Source: Parapedobacter indicus | GTDB taxonomy: Bacteria; Bacteroidota; Bacteroidia; Sphingobacteriales; Sphingobacteriaceae | Direction of reading: 5' to 3' | DNA length: 64,000 nucleotides | Assembly: GCF_900113765.1 (NCBI RefSeq) | Contig: NZ_FOQO01000001.1 | Location: 62,001 to 126,000, forward strand | Part shown: one piece after another, positions 25,601 through 35,700 of the stretch | How positions within the stretch are numbered: the stretch's first letter is position 1 | How the letters are laid out: every line of letters begins with the position of its first letter | The notes under the pieces: generated by a model | Told to the model about the DNA's origin: nothing | The model's database searches: none | Seen by the model: the letters and a program-made list of their open reading frames with translations, nothing else | Translations under genes and position numbers: made by a program

Positions 25601-27487
25601 ATCGTCAAGGGCTTTTTCTGCTTCAATATCAGATGGGACAACCACAGGAATAATGATGTAACCAAAATTTTTGCCTGGCGATTTACGCATCACACGACCA
25701 ACGGATTGAACCACGTCCACCTGTGAGTTACGAGCAGAAAGGAAAAGCACGGCATCCAAAGAAGGCACGTCCACACCTTCACTCAAACAGCGTACATTGG
25801 TCAGGATTCTACATTCATTGTCGGTTGTTTCCGCTTTCAACCAACCCAACAACTCGTCACGGTGTGGGGCGGTCATGGTTCCGTCAATATGCTTGGAAGC
25901 AATGGAAACCATGTGTTCCTTTTTCTCGGCAGGGAGTGAATCCAAATAAGCTTCGGTAGCTGTGTTGTATGTAGCGGTGATTTTTTTTGAAACCGCAATA
26001 CTTTGACAAAAGGCAACTGCCCTTCGCATGGGGTCAGGGTCTCCGTCTTTGGTTACGCCTTGGTCACCCAAAAACTGTTTGGACAATGCGTTGATAGTTC
26101 CAATAATTTTGGACGCATCATCTGTATTGATTTCTGTTTCCTTGTCTGCAATCATGCGTTGCACGGCAGGTGGAACGTCTTTGTCATTTAGCGTAAGAAT
26201 CAACACTTTGTAATCGGTGAGCAAATCCCGTTCAACGGCTTCACCAAAACCAATGCGGTAAATTTCTTCGCCATACAAAGCCACATCATCCATTGAGCAT
26301 AAAACTGCTTCCGATTGGGCGGCTTTGCTTTTTATGTCGTCACTGTACAGTCGGGGGGTTGCTGTCATGTACAGCCGTTTCTTAGCTTTGATAAATTCAG
26401 GGTCGTGCACTTTGGTAAATGCAGATTCATCTTCGTCCATCAGCGTTACGCCTGTGGTGCGGTGGGCTTCATCACAGATGATTAAGTCAAATTCTTTGAA
26501 GCCGTTTTTGAGCAATACTTTCTGTGCTCTTGATATTACTTCAATGGATTGATAGGTTGAAAAAACTACCGTCATTCCGGGCAGACCTTTTTCTTTTATC
26601 TGTTGAAACTGATGCAGAATATTATCGGTGTTGGTGGAAGCTGGCAAAGCCAAATCCACTACGCTAAATGTGTCCGCATCTTCGTTTTTGGTTTTCTTCT
26701 TTGAAATTTCAGGGTCAGAGCATATGCAAATTGCATTGATTGGTTCGTTGGCATCTGCACTCCATTCACGCAAAGTTTGTCCTAATAAGGCAATGCTTGG
26801 CACAAGGAATAAAATCAATCCCTTTCCTTCTGTTTCATTCTCGGCAATTCGCAAAGCGGTGAAAGTTTTACCTGTTCCGCAAGCCATGATAAGTTTACCA
26901 CGGTCAGCCGTTTTGAAATGGTCGTGAGTTTTGGTAAGTGCTTCGGTTTGGTGATTGCGAAGTGTTTTCTTTGGCGTTCGTGATTCTTCACCGTGAATAC
27001 CTTGCTCTAATTTCTCCCAATCTACGGGAGCTTCTATCAGGTCGAAAAGATTGATTCTTGTAACTGGCGGGTTTTGGTTGCGAATGGCTTCTGTTGCATT
27101 TGGTCCCCATTTGTTTGTTGTCGAAATCCAAAGTCTGTGAGCAAAGCGAGTTGTCTGCATTTGCTCATTCTTAAATTCTCTGCTTGATGTGGAAAGAAAA
27201 CTGTCAACGGCTGGTTTGTCTATAGTCGCACCTTCCTGAAAACATTTGCATTGAATTGCCCAATAATCGCCTTCATGTGTCAAAGCAACCAAGTCAATTC
27301 CCGTGTCTCCACCACCTAAGTCTAATTTCCCTGGAAACTCATTCCAAAGCCAAACATTCTTAAACAGGAAAGCATATTTTGGGTCGGTCAGCAAATAGGT
27401 TTGCATTAACCTTTCAAAGCGGTCGCCTTTATCACGCTCCGAAAAAGCTATTTTTCTGTATTTGTTAAGTATCTTTTGAAAACTCAT
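22607..27487 (-). CDS. Type ISP restriction-modification enzyme (nuclease-helicase-methyltransferase)
   Basis: A 1626-residue single polypeptide. In order: Mrr-like PD-(D/E)XK nuclease (DTGIDLVALTHEGDYWAIQC, then KCFQEG, about residues 59-85), SF2 translocase (MACGTGKTFTALRIAE, DEAH, MTATPRLYSDD, QSVGRVMRKSPG), then a gamma-class N6-adenine methyltransferase (DPFTGTGTFMTRLL near 910 and NPPYS near 1022), and a C-terminal target-recognition region. This is the LlaBIII/LlaGI-type architecture, which methylates one strand and cleaves after head-on translocation. Upstream XRE gene overlaps by 4 bases. All key motifs are intact, so it is probably active. Confidence 0.9.
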   Translation of the reverse strand: MSFQKILNKYRKIAFSERDKGDRFERLMQTYLLTDPKYAFLFKNVWLWNEFPGKLDLGGGDTGIDLVALTHEGDYWAIQCKCFQEGATIDKPAVDSFLSTSSREFKNEQMQTTRFAHRLWISTTNKWGPNATEAIRNQNPPVTRINLFDLIEAPVDWEKLEQGIHGEESRTPKKTLRNHQTEALTKTHDHFKTADRGKLIMACGTGKTFTALRIAENETEGKGLILFLVPSIALLGQTLREWSADANEPINAICICSDPEISKKKTKNEDADTFSVVDLALPASTNTDNILHQFQQIKEKGLPGMTVVFSTYQSIEVISRAQKVLLKNGFKEFDLIICDEAHRTTGVTLMDEDESAFTKVHDPEFIKAKKRLYMTATPRLYSDDIKSKAAQSEAVLCSMDDVALYGEEIYRIGFGEAVERDLLTDYKVLILTLNDKDVPPAVQRMIADKETEINTDDASKIIGTINALSKQFLGDQGVTKDGDPDPMRRAVAFCQSIAVSKKITATYNTATEAYLDSLPAEKKEHMVSIASKHIDGTMTAPHRDELLGWLKAETTDNECRILTNVRCLSEGVDVPSLDAVLFLSARNSQVDVVQSVGRVMRKSPGKNFGYIIIPVVVPSDIEAEKALDDNERYKVVWTVLNALRAHDDRFNATVNKIELNKKKPTNILIGRPEYTFDSDGNPSLVNEDAPAYETNKDIGRQMALQFEQLQNVVFARMVQKVGDRKYWEQWAKDVAIIAERQIERIQFLITEKKDQREAFEKFLLGLQKNINPSISEAQAVEMLAQHIITKPIFEALFEGYSFVKHNAVSVSMQRMLDELEPQTLVEESESLQKFYAFVKRNASGIDNAKGKQEIIIRLYDNFFKAAFPKMVEQLGIVYTPVEVVDFIIRSVDDVLKKEFDRSISDENIHILDPFTGTGTFMTRLLQSGLINQTDLDRKYQNELHANEIVLLAYYIAAVNIENSYHDLRNDGNEYEPFEGIVLTDTFQLGETDESQKLFSEMFPQNSARVARQKKAPLRVIMGNPPYSIGQKSANDNAQNQKYEKLDSDIAKTYAKLSSAGLNKSLYDAYIKAFRWSTDRLDPKNGGIIAFVSNGAWLDGNSTDGFRKSLEKEFSSIWVFNLRGNQRTSGELSRKEGGKIFGSGSRTPIAITLLVKNPNATNKQATIHYHDIGDYLSREEKLAKIAKFQTVANTAMTWKTLEPNAEGDWLNQRNDVFDTFIPMAPEKKFDTKSESFFVTYSNGVVTSRDAWVYNFSKNEIRENITRMLNFYNSQRVKFQVEIEKKNPKLLELIDNEPTMISWSVNLKRDLNKNIKHNFDSKFISTCQYRPFVKQRLFFDRNFIERPGFNDTFFPLNKNENIAIGINGLGSSKDFFPLITKSAFDFQTLMNGLIFPLYFYEERKMNSPSLFDAAGDSEYIRRDGVSGFILARAKKQYGKNVGKEDIFYYVYGILHSPDYRTAFANDLKKMLPRIPLVEDVRDFWKFSKAGRALAELHINYESVPLFAGVQVTGESSGFFTVEKMRYPKKGQTDTIIYNSKIVVSNIPTKAYEYVVNGKSAIDWIMERYAVTINKDSGIKNDPNDWAKEVGNPRYILDLLLSVINVSVQTVEIVEGLPKLEFETVIEEA

Positions 27488-27693
27488 TTTCCTGTTTTGT
27501 CATTTTTAATTTCAATCAGCAACTCTTTCACTTCCACATCTAAGATTTTTGCAATCTCATAAAGTACTTCAAGTCTTGGTTGTTGTCGGTTTTGCACATA
27601 GCCGTTTACCATGTTGTAACTCTTACCGAGTTTCTCAGCTAACCAAGTCTGCTTAATTCCCTTCTCGTCAAGTACTTCTTTTATTCTGTTCAT
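27484..27693 (-). CDS. XRE regulator of the restriction-modification operon
   Basis: A 69-residue helix-turn-helix protein (LDEKGIKQTWLAEKLGKSYN, MVNGYVQNRQQPRLEVLYEI). It overlaps the restriction gene by 4 bases (ATGA) and is first in the operon, the position of a controller protein that delays restriction until methylation is established. Confidence 0.8.
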   Translation of the reverse strand: MNRIKEVLDEKGIKQTWLAEKLGKSYNMVNGYVQNRQQPRLEVLYEIAKILDVEVKELLIEIKNDKTGK

Positions 27694-27790
27694 TTCAATA
27701 AAGAGTCAGGCTGCTAAAGTAGGTTTTATTTTTATTTTATCTCATTTTTCAATATAAAAGGTGTTTGAATTATTGTCGCTCTGTCCGTCC

Positions 27791-27880
27791 GTGCGTTGGC
27801 AAAAAAATGGCTCTTTTGGTTTTTTGAAGCGTTGGTTCGTGTGTCGGCAAAAACCAAATGTGCCATTTGTGCGGTCGGGT
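27791..27880. repeat. Imperfect hairpin repeat, left copy
   Basis: GGCAAAAAAATGGCTCTTTT and AAAAACCAAATGTGCCATTT form an imperfect inverted repeat. The 88-base block is repeated in the same orientation, with changes, at 36674-36761 (both start GTGCGT[TA]GGCAAAAAA and end CAAATGTGCCAYTTGYG). The pair flanks the CARF operon. Confidence 0.6.
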
Positions 27881-27890
27881 TTTTAGCATG

Positions 27891-28025
27891 TGCCCTAACG
27901 TTTTGCGGCTTTGCGAAGGTGGCGATTATCACCACTAAACTTCAATCGAAGCACTAAATTTTGATTAACCACTTCACTGTCATACGAAGCACTGCACCGC
28001 CACTTTTGCAAAACCGCTGTTGGCA
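27891..28025. repeat. Large attC-like hairpin element
   Basis: GCGGCTTTGCGAAGGTGGCG (27905-27924) pairs with CGCCACTTTTGCAAAACCGC (27998-28017) except for G-U-type differences, around a loop of about 73 bases. The outer ends TGCC-CT-AAC and GTTGGCA also pair. The shape recalls integron attC sites, but the canonical RYYYAAC/GTTRRRY cores are not exact. Confidence 0.5.
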
Positions 28026-28264
28026 GTTGGTGTTCTGTCGTCCGTCCTTGTAAACCATTGTCAGTATTGGGTTTGAGTGTCATTGTCTGTTTGCTTATTG
28101 GTCTGTCTGTGTCGGGTTGTGCGTTGCGTTTTTTATTTTTTTGAAGGGTCGGGGAATTTTTTAAAAACAATTTTTCTTGCGTTGGCTTTGCAAGCTCTTT
28201 GACAAAGCTTTGGACTGTGCTTGGGCTTGTGCGGCTTTGGCAATGTGCTTGCAAAATGTTTGGC
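28026..28264. repeat. Further hairpin-rich noncoding DNA
   Basis: No gene is credible here despite a long open frame on the minus strand, whose translation is low-complexity. Near the right end TTGGCTTTGCAAGC (about 28184) faces GCTTGCAAAATGTTTGG (about 28250), a third imperfect hairpin of the same style. Confidence 0.4.
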
Positions 28265-29365
28265 TTATATTGATGTTTTTTTCTCAAGCTTGCCTAATAT
28301 TTTATAAATGTCATTTAGCGGATTAACCACTCTCTGAAATGCGTATACATAAAAAACCTCGATATCTAGTTCTTTACACTTCTCCATTATTGATTGTGAA
28401 GGCATATATCGACTTACTAATAGTGATTTAGATATTAGACCACCATAAGTTTGCTTGATAACCTTCATTTTGTTTATGTCTTCTTGTTTTATATTGCCCG
28501 ATTTGCACTCAACAAAAATCAGTTTATTACCTGTATTGATTAGGATGTCAATTTCATTTTTCAAGGCTTTATTATCAGTCTTAAAAGGTAGCTCGCAATG
28601 AAGAATTATTTCTTTTGCTTTAGCCCATTTACCAATTTCTGATGCTACAATTATTTCCCACCAAGTTGCATTGAAGAAAAGGTCACGGGCATTATTGCCT
28701 TTGAAACAAGCAATAGATTTATTGTTACTATGGATATCAACGATACTAGCATCCCATTTGATTACAGAATTACCTGCTGTTGATTCTGTCCCTTTTTCTG
28801 GTAAGACTCTATATTTCTTTCTTAAGAAATCTGTAACCTTAGAATATAATTTATTTGATGCAGCAAAAGATTCTATCTGACTGGAGACTCTTAAATCATT
28901 CTCTGTAAAGTCGCTTAGAGTTTTTGCTGAAAATATTTTGTGACCACTTAAACCGAAAAAATCTTGAATTGATAATTCCGAAGTTATTTGTTTTTTATCA
29001 TATGAAGGGACTTCTATGAAACTATAGTCTTGATTTACGTAAAAACCTTTGAGATTACTTTCAGAAATAATCGATTGTGCTGCAAGAAGCATTATTTTAG
29101 TGCCACCAGTTAAATTAATCAATACATCGTCTTGTACATCTAATTTTTCAATGATACTTCGAATTCGTTTTTTGATGGAATAAAAATCAAAAGGGTCACA
29201 AATGAATTCACTAAATATTATACCTGGAAAAATATCTTTTAATATTTTTATTCCTTCTTTTGATTCATCCGAAGCAATAAAATGAATTTTGTCGGGCATA
29301 AACTCTTTTATTCCGATGTAAATCGGAAGTAATTGACCACCAAGAAAATTAATTTGATGCTTCAT
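28265..29365 (-). CDS. CARF-PD-(D/E)XK nuclease (DUF1887, Card1/Can2-like)
   Basis: A 366-residue protein. The N-terminal CARF-type Rossmann domain has FLGGQLLPIYIG and VLINLTGGTKIMLLAAQSI, the ligand-loop signature. The C-terminal part has NEIDILINTGNKLIFVECKSG, a PD-(D/E)XK active site (Glu/Asp ... Glu-x-Lys). This is the DUF1887 layout of Card1 and Can2, nucleases switched on by cyclic oligoadenylates in type III CRISPR. Here no CRISPR array, Cas10 or other cas gene exists in the window. It overlaps the preceding CARF gene by 4 bases and is the last gene of its operon. The activating ligand is unknown. Confidence 0.85.
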   Translation of the reverse strand: MKHQINFLGGQLLPIYIGIKEFMPDKIHFIASDESKEGIKILKDIFPGIIFSEFICDPFDFYSIKKRIRSIIEKLDVQDDVLINLTGGTKIMLLAAQSIISESNLKGFYVNQDYSFIEVPSYDKKQITSELSIQDFFGLSGHKIFSAKTLSDFTENDLRVSSQIESFAASNKLYSKVTDFLRKKYRVLPEKGTESTAGNSVIKWDASIVDIHSNNKSIACFKGNNARDLFFNATWWEIIVASEIGKWAKAKEIILHCELPFKTDNKALKNEIDILINTGNKLIFVECKSGNIKQEDINKMKVIKQTYGGLISKSLLVSRYMPSQSIMEKCKELDIEVFYVYAFQRVVNPLNDIYKILGKLEKKTSI

Positions 29366-29940
29366 TTTAAAAATATTTCTGGTTGATTTTTGAATGGATT
29401 GTATACAACATTAAGTATTTCTGAACCAGGCATAGGCTTTCGTAAATCTTTAATGTAATCCGAAAAGTCAACGTAAACTATTCTACATCCATAATCTTTT
29501 CCAAAAATGGATGCCGATGCAACCATTGACTTTTTACCTCCAGTTATATCTACTGTAATTTGTGGGTCAGGATTTAATACTAATTGTTCTTTCATTGCTT
29601 TATACATTGATTCAAAGCTTTCATCATTTAGGTATATAATTTCATAATTAGAATCAAGAAATTTTTCTAAATAGCTATTATCTACTTTTTGATTATTTGT
29701 CGTGAAAATAATGTGAGTTTCGGGCTGAATTGCTTTTGCAGTTAGAATTATTGGTTCGGGCGAAAAACCTAAAACTGAGAACAATGTGCCACCTGATGGT
29801 AATGTTTTACTATATTCATTACAGAAATTATTTATGACTGCCTCAAAAAGTTTTTCAAAATATAACTCTTGAGCACGTTCAAATTTGCCTGAACTGGCTA
29901 AATCAAGCCACTCTTGAAGGTATGGTATTTTATTTTTCAT
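29362..29940 (-). CDS. Single-domain CARF protein
   Basis: A 192-residue protein: helical N-terminus (YLQEWLDLASSGKFERAQEL), then a Rossmann-like core with LFSVLGFSPEPIILTAKAI and ITVDITGGKKSMVASASIF, the two CARF signature loops. No effector domain follows. A stand-alone CARF protein could be a sensor, a ligand sponge, or a ring nuclease. It overlaps both neighbours by 4 bases (ATGA), so stoichiometric co-expression is likely. Confidence 0.8.
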   Translation of the reverse strand: MKNKIPYLQEWLDLASSGKFERAQELYFEKLFEAVINNFCNEYSKTLPSGGTLFSVLGFSPEPIILTAKAIQPETHIIFTTNNQKVDNSYLEKFLDSNYEIIYLNDESFESMYKAMKEQLVLNPDPQITVDITGGKKSMVASASIFGKDYGCRIVYVDFSDYIKDLRKPMPGSEILNVVYNPFKNQPEIFLK

Positions 29941-31385
29941 TGATTATTGCTGATTTTAAGTTCAAAAAATTTAAGAACATATTTTTCAAGATCAAATCTT
30001 GGTTTTACTGATTCTATAATTTGAATGACGTTGTCCTTTATTCTACACTTTAAGTATGAATTTCCCATAACTAGGAACTCGCTGTCTTTCGATTTTCCAT
30101 AAAAGATTACGTTGCTTTTTAACTCTTCTAAATTTACATTATGAGATTTATTAAATGAAAGGATCAAGTTCTGGGGAAATACCGGTGCATTTAGGCCCTT
30201 AATCATTTCGTATGCAATATATGTTTGAAATAATTCATTTCTTGTGGGCTTGCTGTCATAAACGTAGAATGATGTTTCAATTAGTTTCTTGTGAAAATCC
30301 AGAAATTCAATGCGTTGATTTTCATTAAGAATATATCCAACCTCAAAGCCATTGGTTAATCCGTGATTCCCGTCAATATTCGCTGTGAATATTAAACCCG
30401 TTTTTTCATTTATAACACCTTTTGAATGGTTGTAAACATCAGCATATACTTTGCACCCAATCTCAACAAGCTCAGAAACACCGCTTAGGTGATCATTCCT
30501 ATAATTCATCCCTCTACAAAATAATGAAACAGGTACATTTCTCCCTATTGCATTTTTTAATGACTGAATTAAATTTGGTAAAGAGTTTAAACCAACAACA
30601 CTGTATGCAGACAAATAAATGTAATCACTCGCTTCGTCAATTACTTTTATTATCTCATTAAGCAGGTTGTTTTCATAAGATTCGCAGGTATATCTCAATT
30701 TTGATTGACTTGGTACTGGAAGCAAATCACTATTTATTGTGGCTTCAGTTTGCACTACAAGCATTTTGCCTTTTTTTCTAGTTCCTAAAAATTGTTTGAA
30801 GGTTGTACCTTGAAGAAAAATAACATCAAAAAGCCTATCTAACTGTTTACTACTGTTTTCATCGAGATACACACCTGATTCAGTATTAAAAGTTAATGAT
30901 GGTGTTGTAAAGTTAGCACTAGTAATAAATCCATTAGTTCTGTCTGATACTATAAATTTAGAATGTGCGGAAAGAGAAGCTCTTACGTGAATACCATTAT
31001 CATAAAGTTTCCGTATAAATTTAATGTGAATTTGCGCTGGATTTTCTTTTATCTCTTCTTCTGTAATGAAATCAATTAAAGATAAATCGTTTTTTAATTT
31101 ATCTTGATCTAGTTGAGTTAAAACGAAAACAGCAATTTGACTTTCTTTCGCTTTGTTTAAAATCGCATTAAATATTTCTTTATCTGTAATGATAAAAGAA
31201 CATATTTTAAGAACAGAAGTTGCTTCATTTATTATACGTAGTATTTCATTTTTTAAGGATGAGTTTCCTTCTTGTGTAAGAAACAACGAATTGTAGTGGT
31301 TAAATGGATGAAAGTCTTTCCTATCATTGTTTATAACAAAAACTCCAGTATTTAAAATATCGGTATTTCGAATTATTGTTTCCAT
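29937..31385 (-). CDS. Phospholipase D-superfamily protein (two HKD-like motifs)
   Basis: A 482-residue protein with two PLD half-sites. First: HSKFIVSDRTNGFITSANFT (HxK-x4-D, with the following GS/N element). Second: HSKGVINEKTGLIFTANID, in which the Asp position is Glu. PLD-family proteins in defence loci are nucleases or NAD/lipid-cleaving effectors. The C-terminal 80 residues are unassigned. It overlaps the upstream gene by 1 base and the downstream CARF gene by 4. A nuclease role is inferred from the helicase in the same operon. Confidence 0.8.
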   Translation of the reverse strand: METIIRNTDILNTGVFVINNDRKDFHPFNHYNSLFLTQEGNSSLKNEILRIINEATSVLKICSFIITDKEIFNAILNKAKESQIAVFVLTQLDQDKLKNDLSLIDFITEEEIKENPAQIHIKFIRKLYDNGIHVRASLSAHSKFIVSDRTNGFITSANFTTPSLTFNTESGVYLDENSSKQLDRLFDVIFLQGTTFKQFLGTRKKGKMLVVQTEATINSDLLPVPSQSKLRYTCESYENNLLNEIIKVIDEASDYIYLSAYSVVGLNSLPNLIQSLKNAIGRNVPVSLFCRGMNYRNDHLSGVSELVEIGCKVYADVYNHSKGVINEKTGLIFTANIDGNHGLTNGFEVGYILNENQRIEFLDFHKKLIETSFYVYDSKPTRNELFQTYIAYEMIKGLNAPVFPQNLILSFNKSHNVNLEELKSNVIFYGKSKDSEFLVMGNSYLKCRIKDNVIQIIESVKPRFDLEKYVLKFFELKISNNQ

Positions 31386-32758
31386 TACTTTAAATCGATC
31401 ATATGGTTTTCAATATCATATTTCTCCAGTAAGTCAAATTCACCTGCTAATAAGAGAAAGCGTCTAATGTTGTTTGCGAATTTTGGATGACTTTCAATAA
31501 AGCGGGAAAATGGGAATCGCTGATATTCTTTAATTAATTCAATAAACTCAATTAACTCTTTAACTACTGGGTCATCTGTACTATAATTGATGAAAAATAA
31601 GAACACATTTCTTTCAAGGCTATTGTTGAAAATCTTATAGTCACGCTTTCTAATTAAGTCACTAAGCAGTTTCTGTCTGTTTATACTTTTTAAAAGATGA
31701 TTCACCCTTATATTAATCATTAGGTTGTCCTCATCGTTTATAATATTCTCAGCTTCTATTTCCTTGATGCCAAAGCCAAATGGCATATCCGCTTTTAAGA
31801 AATTGATTAAGTCCTCACTGCTAAAATTATAACACTTATTGTTTGAGTCTTTGTATCTATCTATCTCAGGCCAATTTGTTGTTAAATAAGGATAAGGTTT
31901 TTCATTACTATCTTTCTTCTGAAAGGGAACCATTAAATTGAATTCTATATTTTGAATTCTATCGTTTAATTGTTGCTCAAAGAAAATTACATTTTCTCTA
32001 AGTGTTTGATAGTAAGATAACTCATCTCGTAAAGAAAAGATAGCGTAACCATCTATAAGCTCTTTAATTAATTCTTTATTTGATTTACTTACTGAAACAA
32101 GTACTTGAAAGCTCATTTTGGTAAACGAGATTTCGTCAATGCCTTGTAATCCGATAGGAATTCCAAATGCTTCTCGCTCCTCTCTTTCTACAGCAAAAAT
32201 CTGATCTGCTATTAAACTTTTTTCAGGTGGGGTATGAACGATGTCTGGAGCAAAAGGGCGTGCTATTTTAGTTTCACCTCTTTTGTTCGTATAGAGGTAG
32301 GAATAATTCTCACTTATGAGTTTGCTTTTATAGTAGTTATAAAAAATACGTGGTAATGGCTTTAATGTAATACCATCAATGAAGAAATCATATGATTGTT
32401 TGTGAAGTCTTACTTGTGTTTTTGTTTCAAACACAGAAATTCCATATTCTGTTAGTTGATGTTTATTTCCTTGTTTAGTTAACAAATCATCACTTATGAG
32501 TTTTTCAATTCTTAGTTCTATTAAGCTTTTGGAAGTACCTATGATACTGCCAATTTGGAACGAATTAAAATCAGGTTTTACTTTAATGAAATCAACAATT
32601 ACTTTATCTAGGTTGTCAAGTGGGTCTGGTGTCGAATCTGAAATCTCAGAATGGATACAAAAAATTGGATATTGAAGACAAAAGATACCTTTTAGCTGTC
32701 TTCCCATTCCTGACAATTCTTCGTAAAATTTTTCTATGTCAATACTGAAATTGCTCAT
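31385..32758 (-). CDS. Uncharacterised protein with N-terminal winged helix
   Basis: A 457-residue protein. Around residues 50-120 it looks like a winged helix (FQIGSIIGTSKSLIELRIEK, LISDDLLTKQGNKHQLTEYG). The rest (RPFAPDIVHTPPEKSLIADQ; VPFQKKDSNEKPYPYL) is not recognised. It starts directly after the helicase stop (TAA-ATG) and overlaps the PLD gene by 1 base. A DNA-loading or target-recognition subunit is one possibility. Confidence 0.6.
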   Translation of the reverse strand: MSNFSIDIEKFYEELSGMGRQLKGIFCLQYPIFCIHSEISDSTPDPLDNLDKVIVDFIKVKPDFNSFQIGSIIGTSKSLIELRIEKLISDDLLTKQGNKHQLTEYGISVFETKTQVRLHKQSYDFFIDGITLKPLPRIFYNYYKSKLISENYSYLYTNKRGETKIARPFAPDIVHTPPEKSLIADQIFAVEREEREAFGIPIGLQGIDEISFTKMSFQVLVSVSKSNKELIKELIDGYAIFSLRDELSYYQTLRENVIFFEQQLNDRIQNIEFNLMVPFQKKDSNEKPYPYLTTNWPEIDRYKDSNNKCYNFSSEDLINFLKADMPFGFGIKEIEAENIINDEDNLMINIRVNHLLKSINRQKLLSDLIRKRDYKIFNNSLERNVFLFFINYSTDDPVVKELIEFIELIKEYQRFPFSRFIESHPKFANNIRRFLLLAGEFDLLEKYDIENHMIDLK

Positions 32759-35700
32759 TTAATATGAAAATGCTATTTGTTTTTTTTCTAAATCAATTTT
32801 AATAATTCTGACTTCCAAAGGTTCATTAACTTTCGGCACTTTTCCTCTACCTATATTATTTTTGTGAAATAAACCTTCAAAGCCAGTATCAATTTTAAGG
32901 AAGTATCCAAAGTTTACTTCTTTGGTAATAATTCCTTTTACTTTGTCTCCTTTCTTGTACTTTCTTATAGTGTTTTCCCAACACTCATTTTTATTTTTTG
33001 CAGTGCCTTTCTTTCTATTGTTTAAGTTCAAAGTAATCCGTTTGTTTTCAACATCAATCCAATAGATTGAAACATCCATTTCAGTACCTGCTTGTAAGTT
33101 TGCAGCACTTTCTTTGAGATCCTTGGACATCATAGAATACGGTATTAGACCATCAACACCATCGACAGTAACGAATAACCCAAAAATTCCCTTTGGAGAT
33201 TTCCCAATGGATTTAAATTTTCCAACTGCATTATCTCCCTGTTTGTATTTCTCTAAGAACAACTCAAAGGGAGATTTGAAATCATATAAATCAGCGACAT
33301 TAACAAAATTCCCAATATCTTCTTTGTTGCTAAGTTTAACAAGAGTTCTAAAAAGGTTAGTATAGTTAAATATTTTGTCAAAGTGAGACCTAGAATCAGT
33401 CAAGGTTTTAGAATTTCCGATAAGAATTAGCTTTTTCTTGGCACGGCTAAATGCAACATTTAACCTTCTTGCATCATCAAGAAATCCAACTTTACTATAT
33501 TTTCGTTTCCCATTTTCAAAAGGAGCGTTATTGTGGTCGGATGAACGTGTAAAACTGAAAACGATTATATCATATTCCTTTCCTTGAAAAGAGTCAAGGG
33601 TTGAAACATCAATGTTTTTGAATTTACAGGATTCAGATTTGTTTATTTGATTTTTAATGTTTGCTACTTGAGATTTATAAGGGGCTATTATGGCAATACT
33701 GGATGGATTAATGTTGCTTTCAAATAATTTTGGCAATATTATTTCTGAAATTGTTTCTGATTCTGTATTGTTTTTTGCAGAGAAACCATCATTCTGTTCA
33801 AAAGGATTTTTTGAATTTGAGGTGTCAAAAAATACAACCTCCTTATTAAACGGACTTGGCATTTCAATTCTGTTCAAATGGGTTCTACTACCCATTTTTA
33901 CCTTACCATCATAAAAAGATTCAGAAACAAACTGCCCAATATTGGGATGCATTCTATGTTGATAGTTTAACATTTCCATATTGTCTTTTGGAAATTGTTC
34001 AGCATTTATGCGGTTAACAATAAACTCAAAAAAAGATGATTTAAGAGCGTGTAAAATTTCTTCTTCTAAAAATTCTGAACCATAAACAGAATTAGGAAAG
34101 CTTTGATTATCTGCTTTATCAATCAAGGAGCTATCCATATAAGGCGGAAGTTGCTTTTGGTCACCAACCAATATAACTTTTTGTCCAAGTTCGATGGCTA
34201 CTAAAGATTCTGCAATGTTTGCCTTTCCAGCTTCATCAATAATGACAGTATCAAACTTAAAATTCTTTTCTTTAAATACCTCATCTGATTTAATACCTAT
34301 GCAAGTTGCAAAAACGACATCAATAGAATTATATATGAGTGGCTTTAATAAAATTTCATACTCATTGTTAGATTCGTCTAACCATTTTCTTAGTAGTTCT
34401 GTTGTTTCATTTAACTCCGTTTTGGATAAGCCTGTGAGTCCGTCAAGAAGTATAAAATGGCGTTGCTTGTACACATCTTTCAGTACTCCATATTGATTTA
34501 CAAGTGAATTAATGAATTGATTTAATTGGGTTCTAAACTCATTTTTATCATAACCTTGTTCTTTACATCTAGTATATTCTTCAGTTATTGAAAGCTGATT
34601 TAAAATAAATTTTTTGAAATCAATTTTGTAATCTTCTACTAAATTGTCAATTGTATATTTTAATAACTGCTTATCAATCCTGTCAGGGTTTCCAACTCTT
34701 AAGAGATTTAGCTTCGGAAATTGCGAAAGTTTCTCCAACACGTTATCTACTGCTACGTGGTTTTGACCTGATACCAGAATCTTTTCACCCTTCTCTACTA
34801 ACTGTTGAATTATCTCGGCTATTACTGTAGTCTTACCCGTTCCTGGAGGACCTTGTATTAAAAATATATTCTGATTACCTACGGCTTTTTTGACCGCATT
34901 GACTTGATTGTTTGTGGGGTCTTCTTTTTCCGTCCTTGATAAATCTTCGTTTTTAAACTGAATAGGTTTTAAAATTGGAGTTTTCACCCTATCTGGTTTT
35001 ACAAGTAGGGCTTCTATGTGGTCAATTTTTATTTTCTTGTCAAGGAAATCTTGAATAATTTCTCTTTGTATTTGGAATTGCTTTTTAGAAATCCTTTTGT
35101 CTATATAGAATCCTTTGTCTAGAAGCTCAAGTTTTATGGGTTTGTGAAAAGTTATAATGTAAACATCATTAAAATAAGAAAGTATACCGTCCGAGAGCTT
35201 TATTAGTTTGTCATCTTCTTTTAATCTGATATTTACAACAGTATCTTCATCAGTTTCAAGACTATCTCCGATGCTTCTTGAAATCTTAATTGCCACACCC
35301 TGATTAGCTGCTGGCACTCTGTCATACTTTTCTACAAAAACAGCATTTTCTTTTTCTTTATCAATTAAACTAATTTGGTACTCTAGAAATTTATCAATGA
35401 TTGATAGCGTTCTCCCTTCTTGTCTTAAAATTTCACCTGCTTCTGTTTTTAAATGATTTACCGTTTCAAAGCATTGTGTTTTAAGTAAAGCATAGTCGAG
35501 AAATAATTGTTGTGAATTATCAAACGGAAGTGTGCCGTAAGGTGAGATTATTTTTATTTTGTTACTAAATAGAAATGATCCATATTTTGAATTTCTTTTT
35601 TTGGCTTCACTTGAGGTATACTGTGAATGACCAAAAGAGAAATTCTTTATGATAAACTTGATTTCTTTCTTATCCTTACCGATAATCACTTCACCAAAGA

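Noticed and set aside
27891..28025. True integron attC site
   Set aside because: Shape fits, but the GTTRRRY and RYYYAAC cores do not match exactly and no integron integrase is present; recorded as attC-like only.
27895..28287. 130-codon minus-strand open frame
   Set aside because: Its sequence is exactly the hairpin repeats plus low-complexity DNA; the frame overlaps the CARF-nuclease end and has no ribosome site, so it is a repeat shadow.
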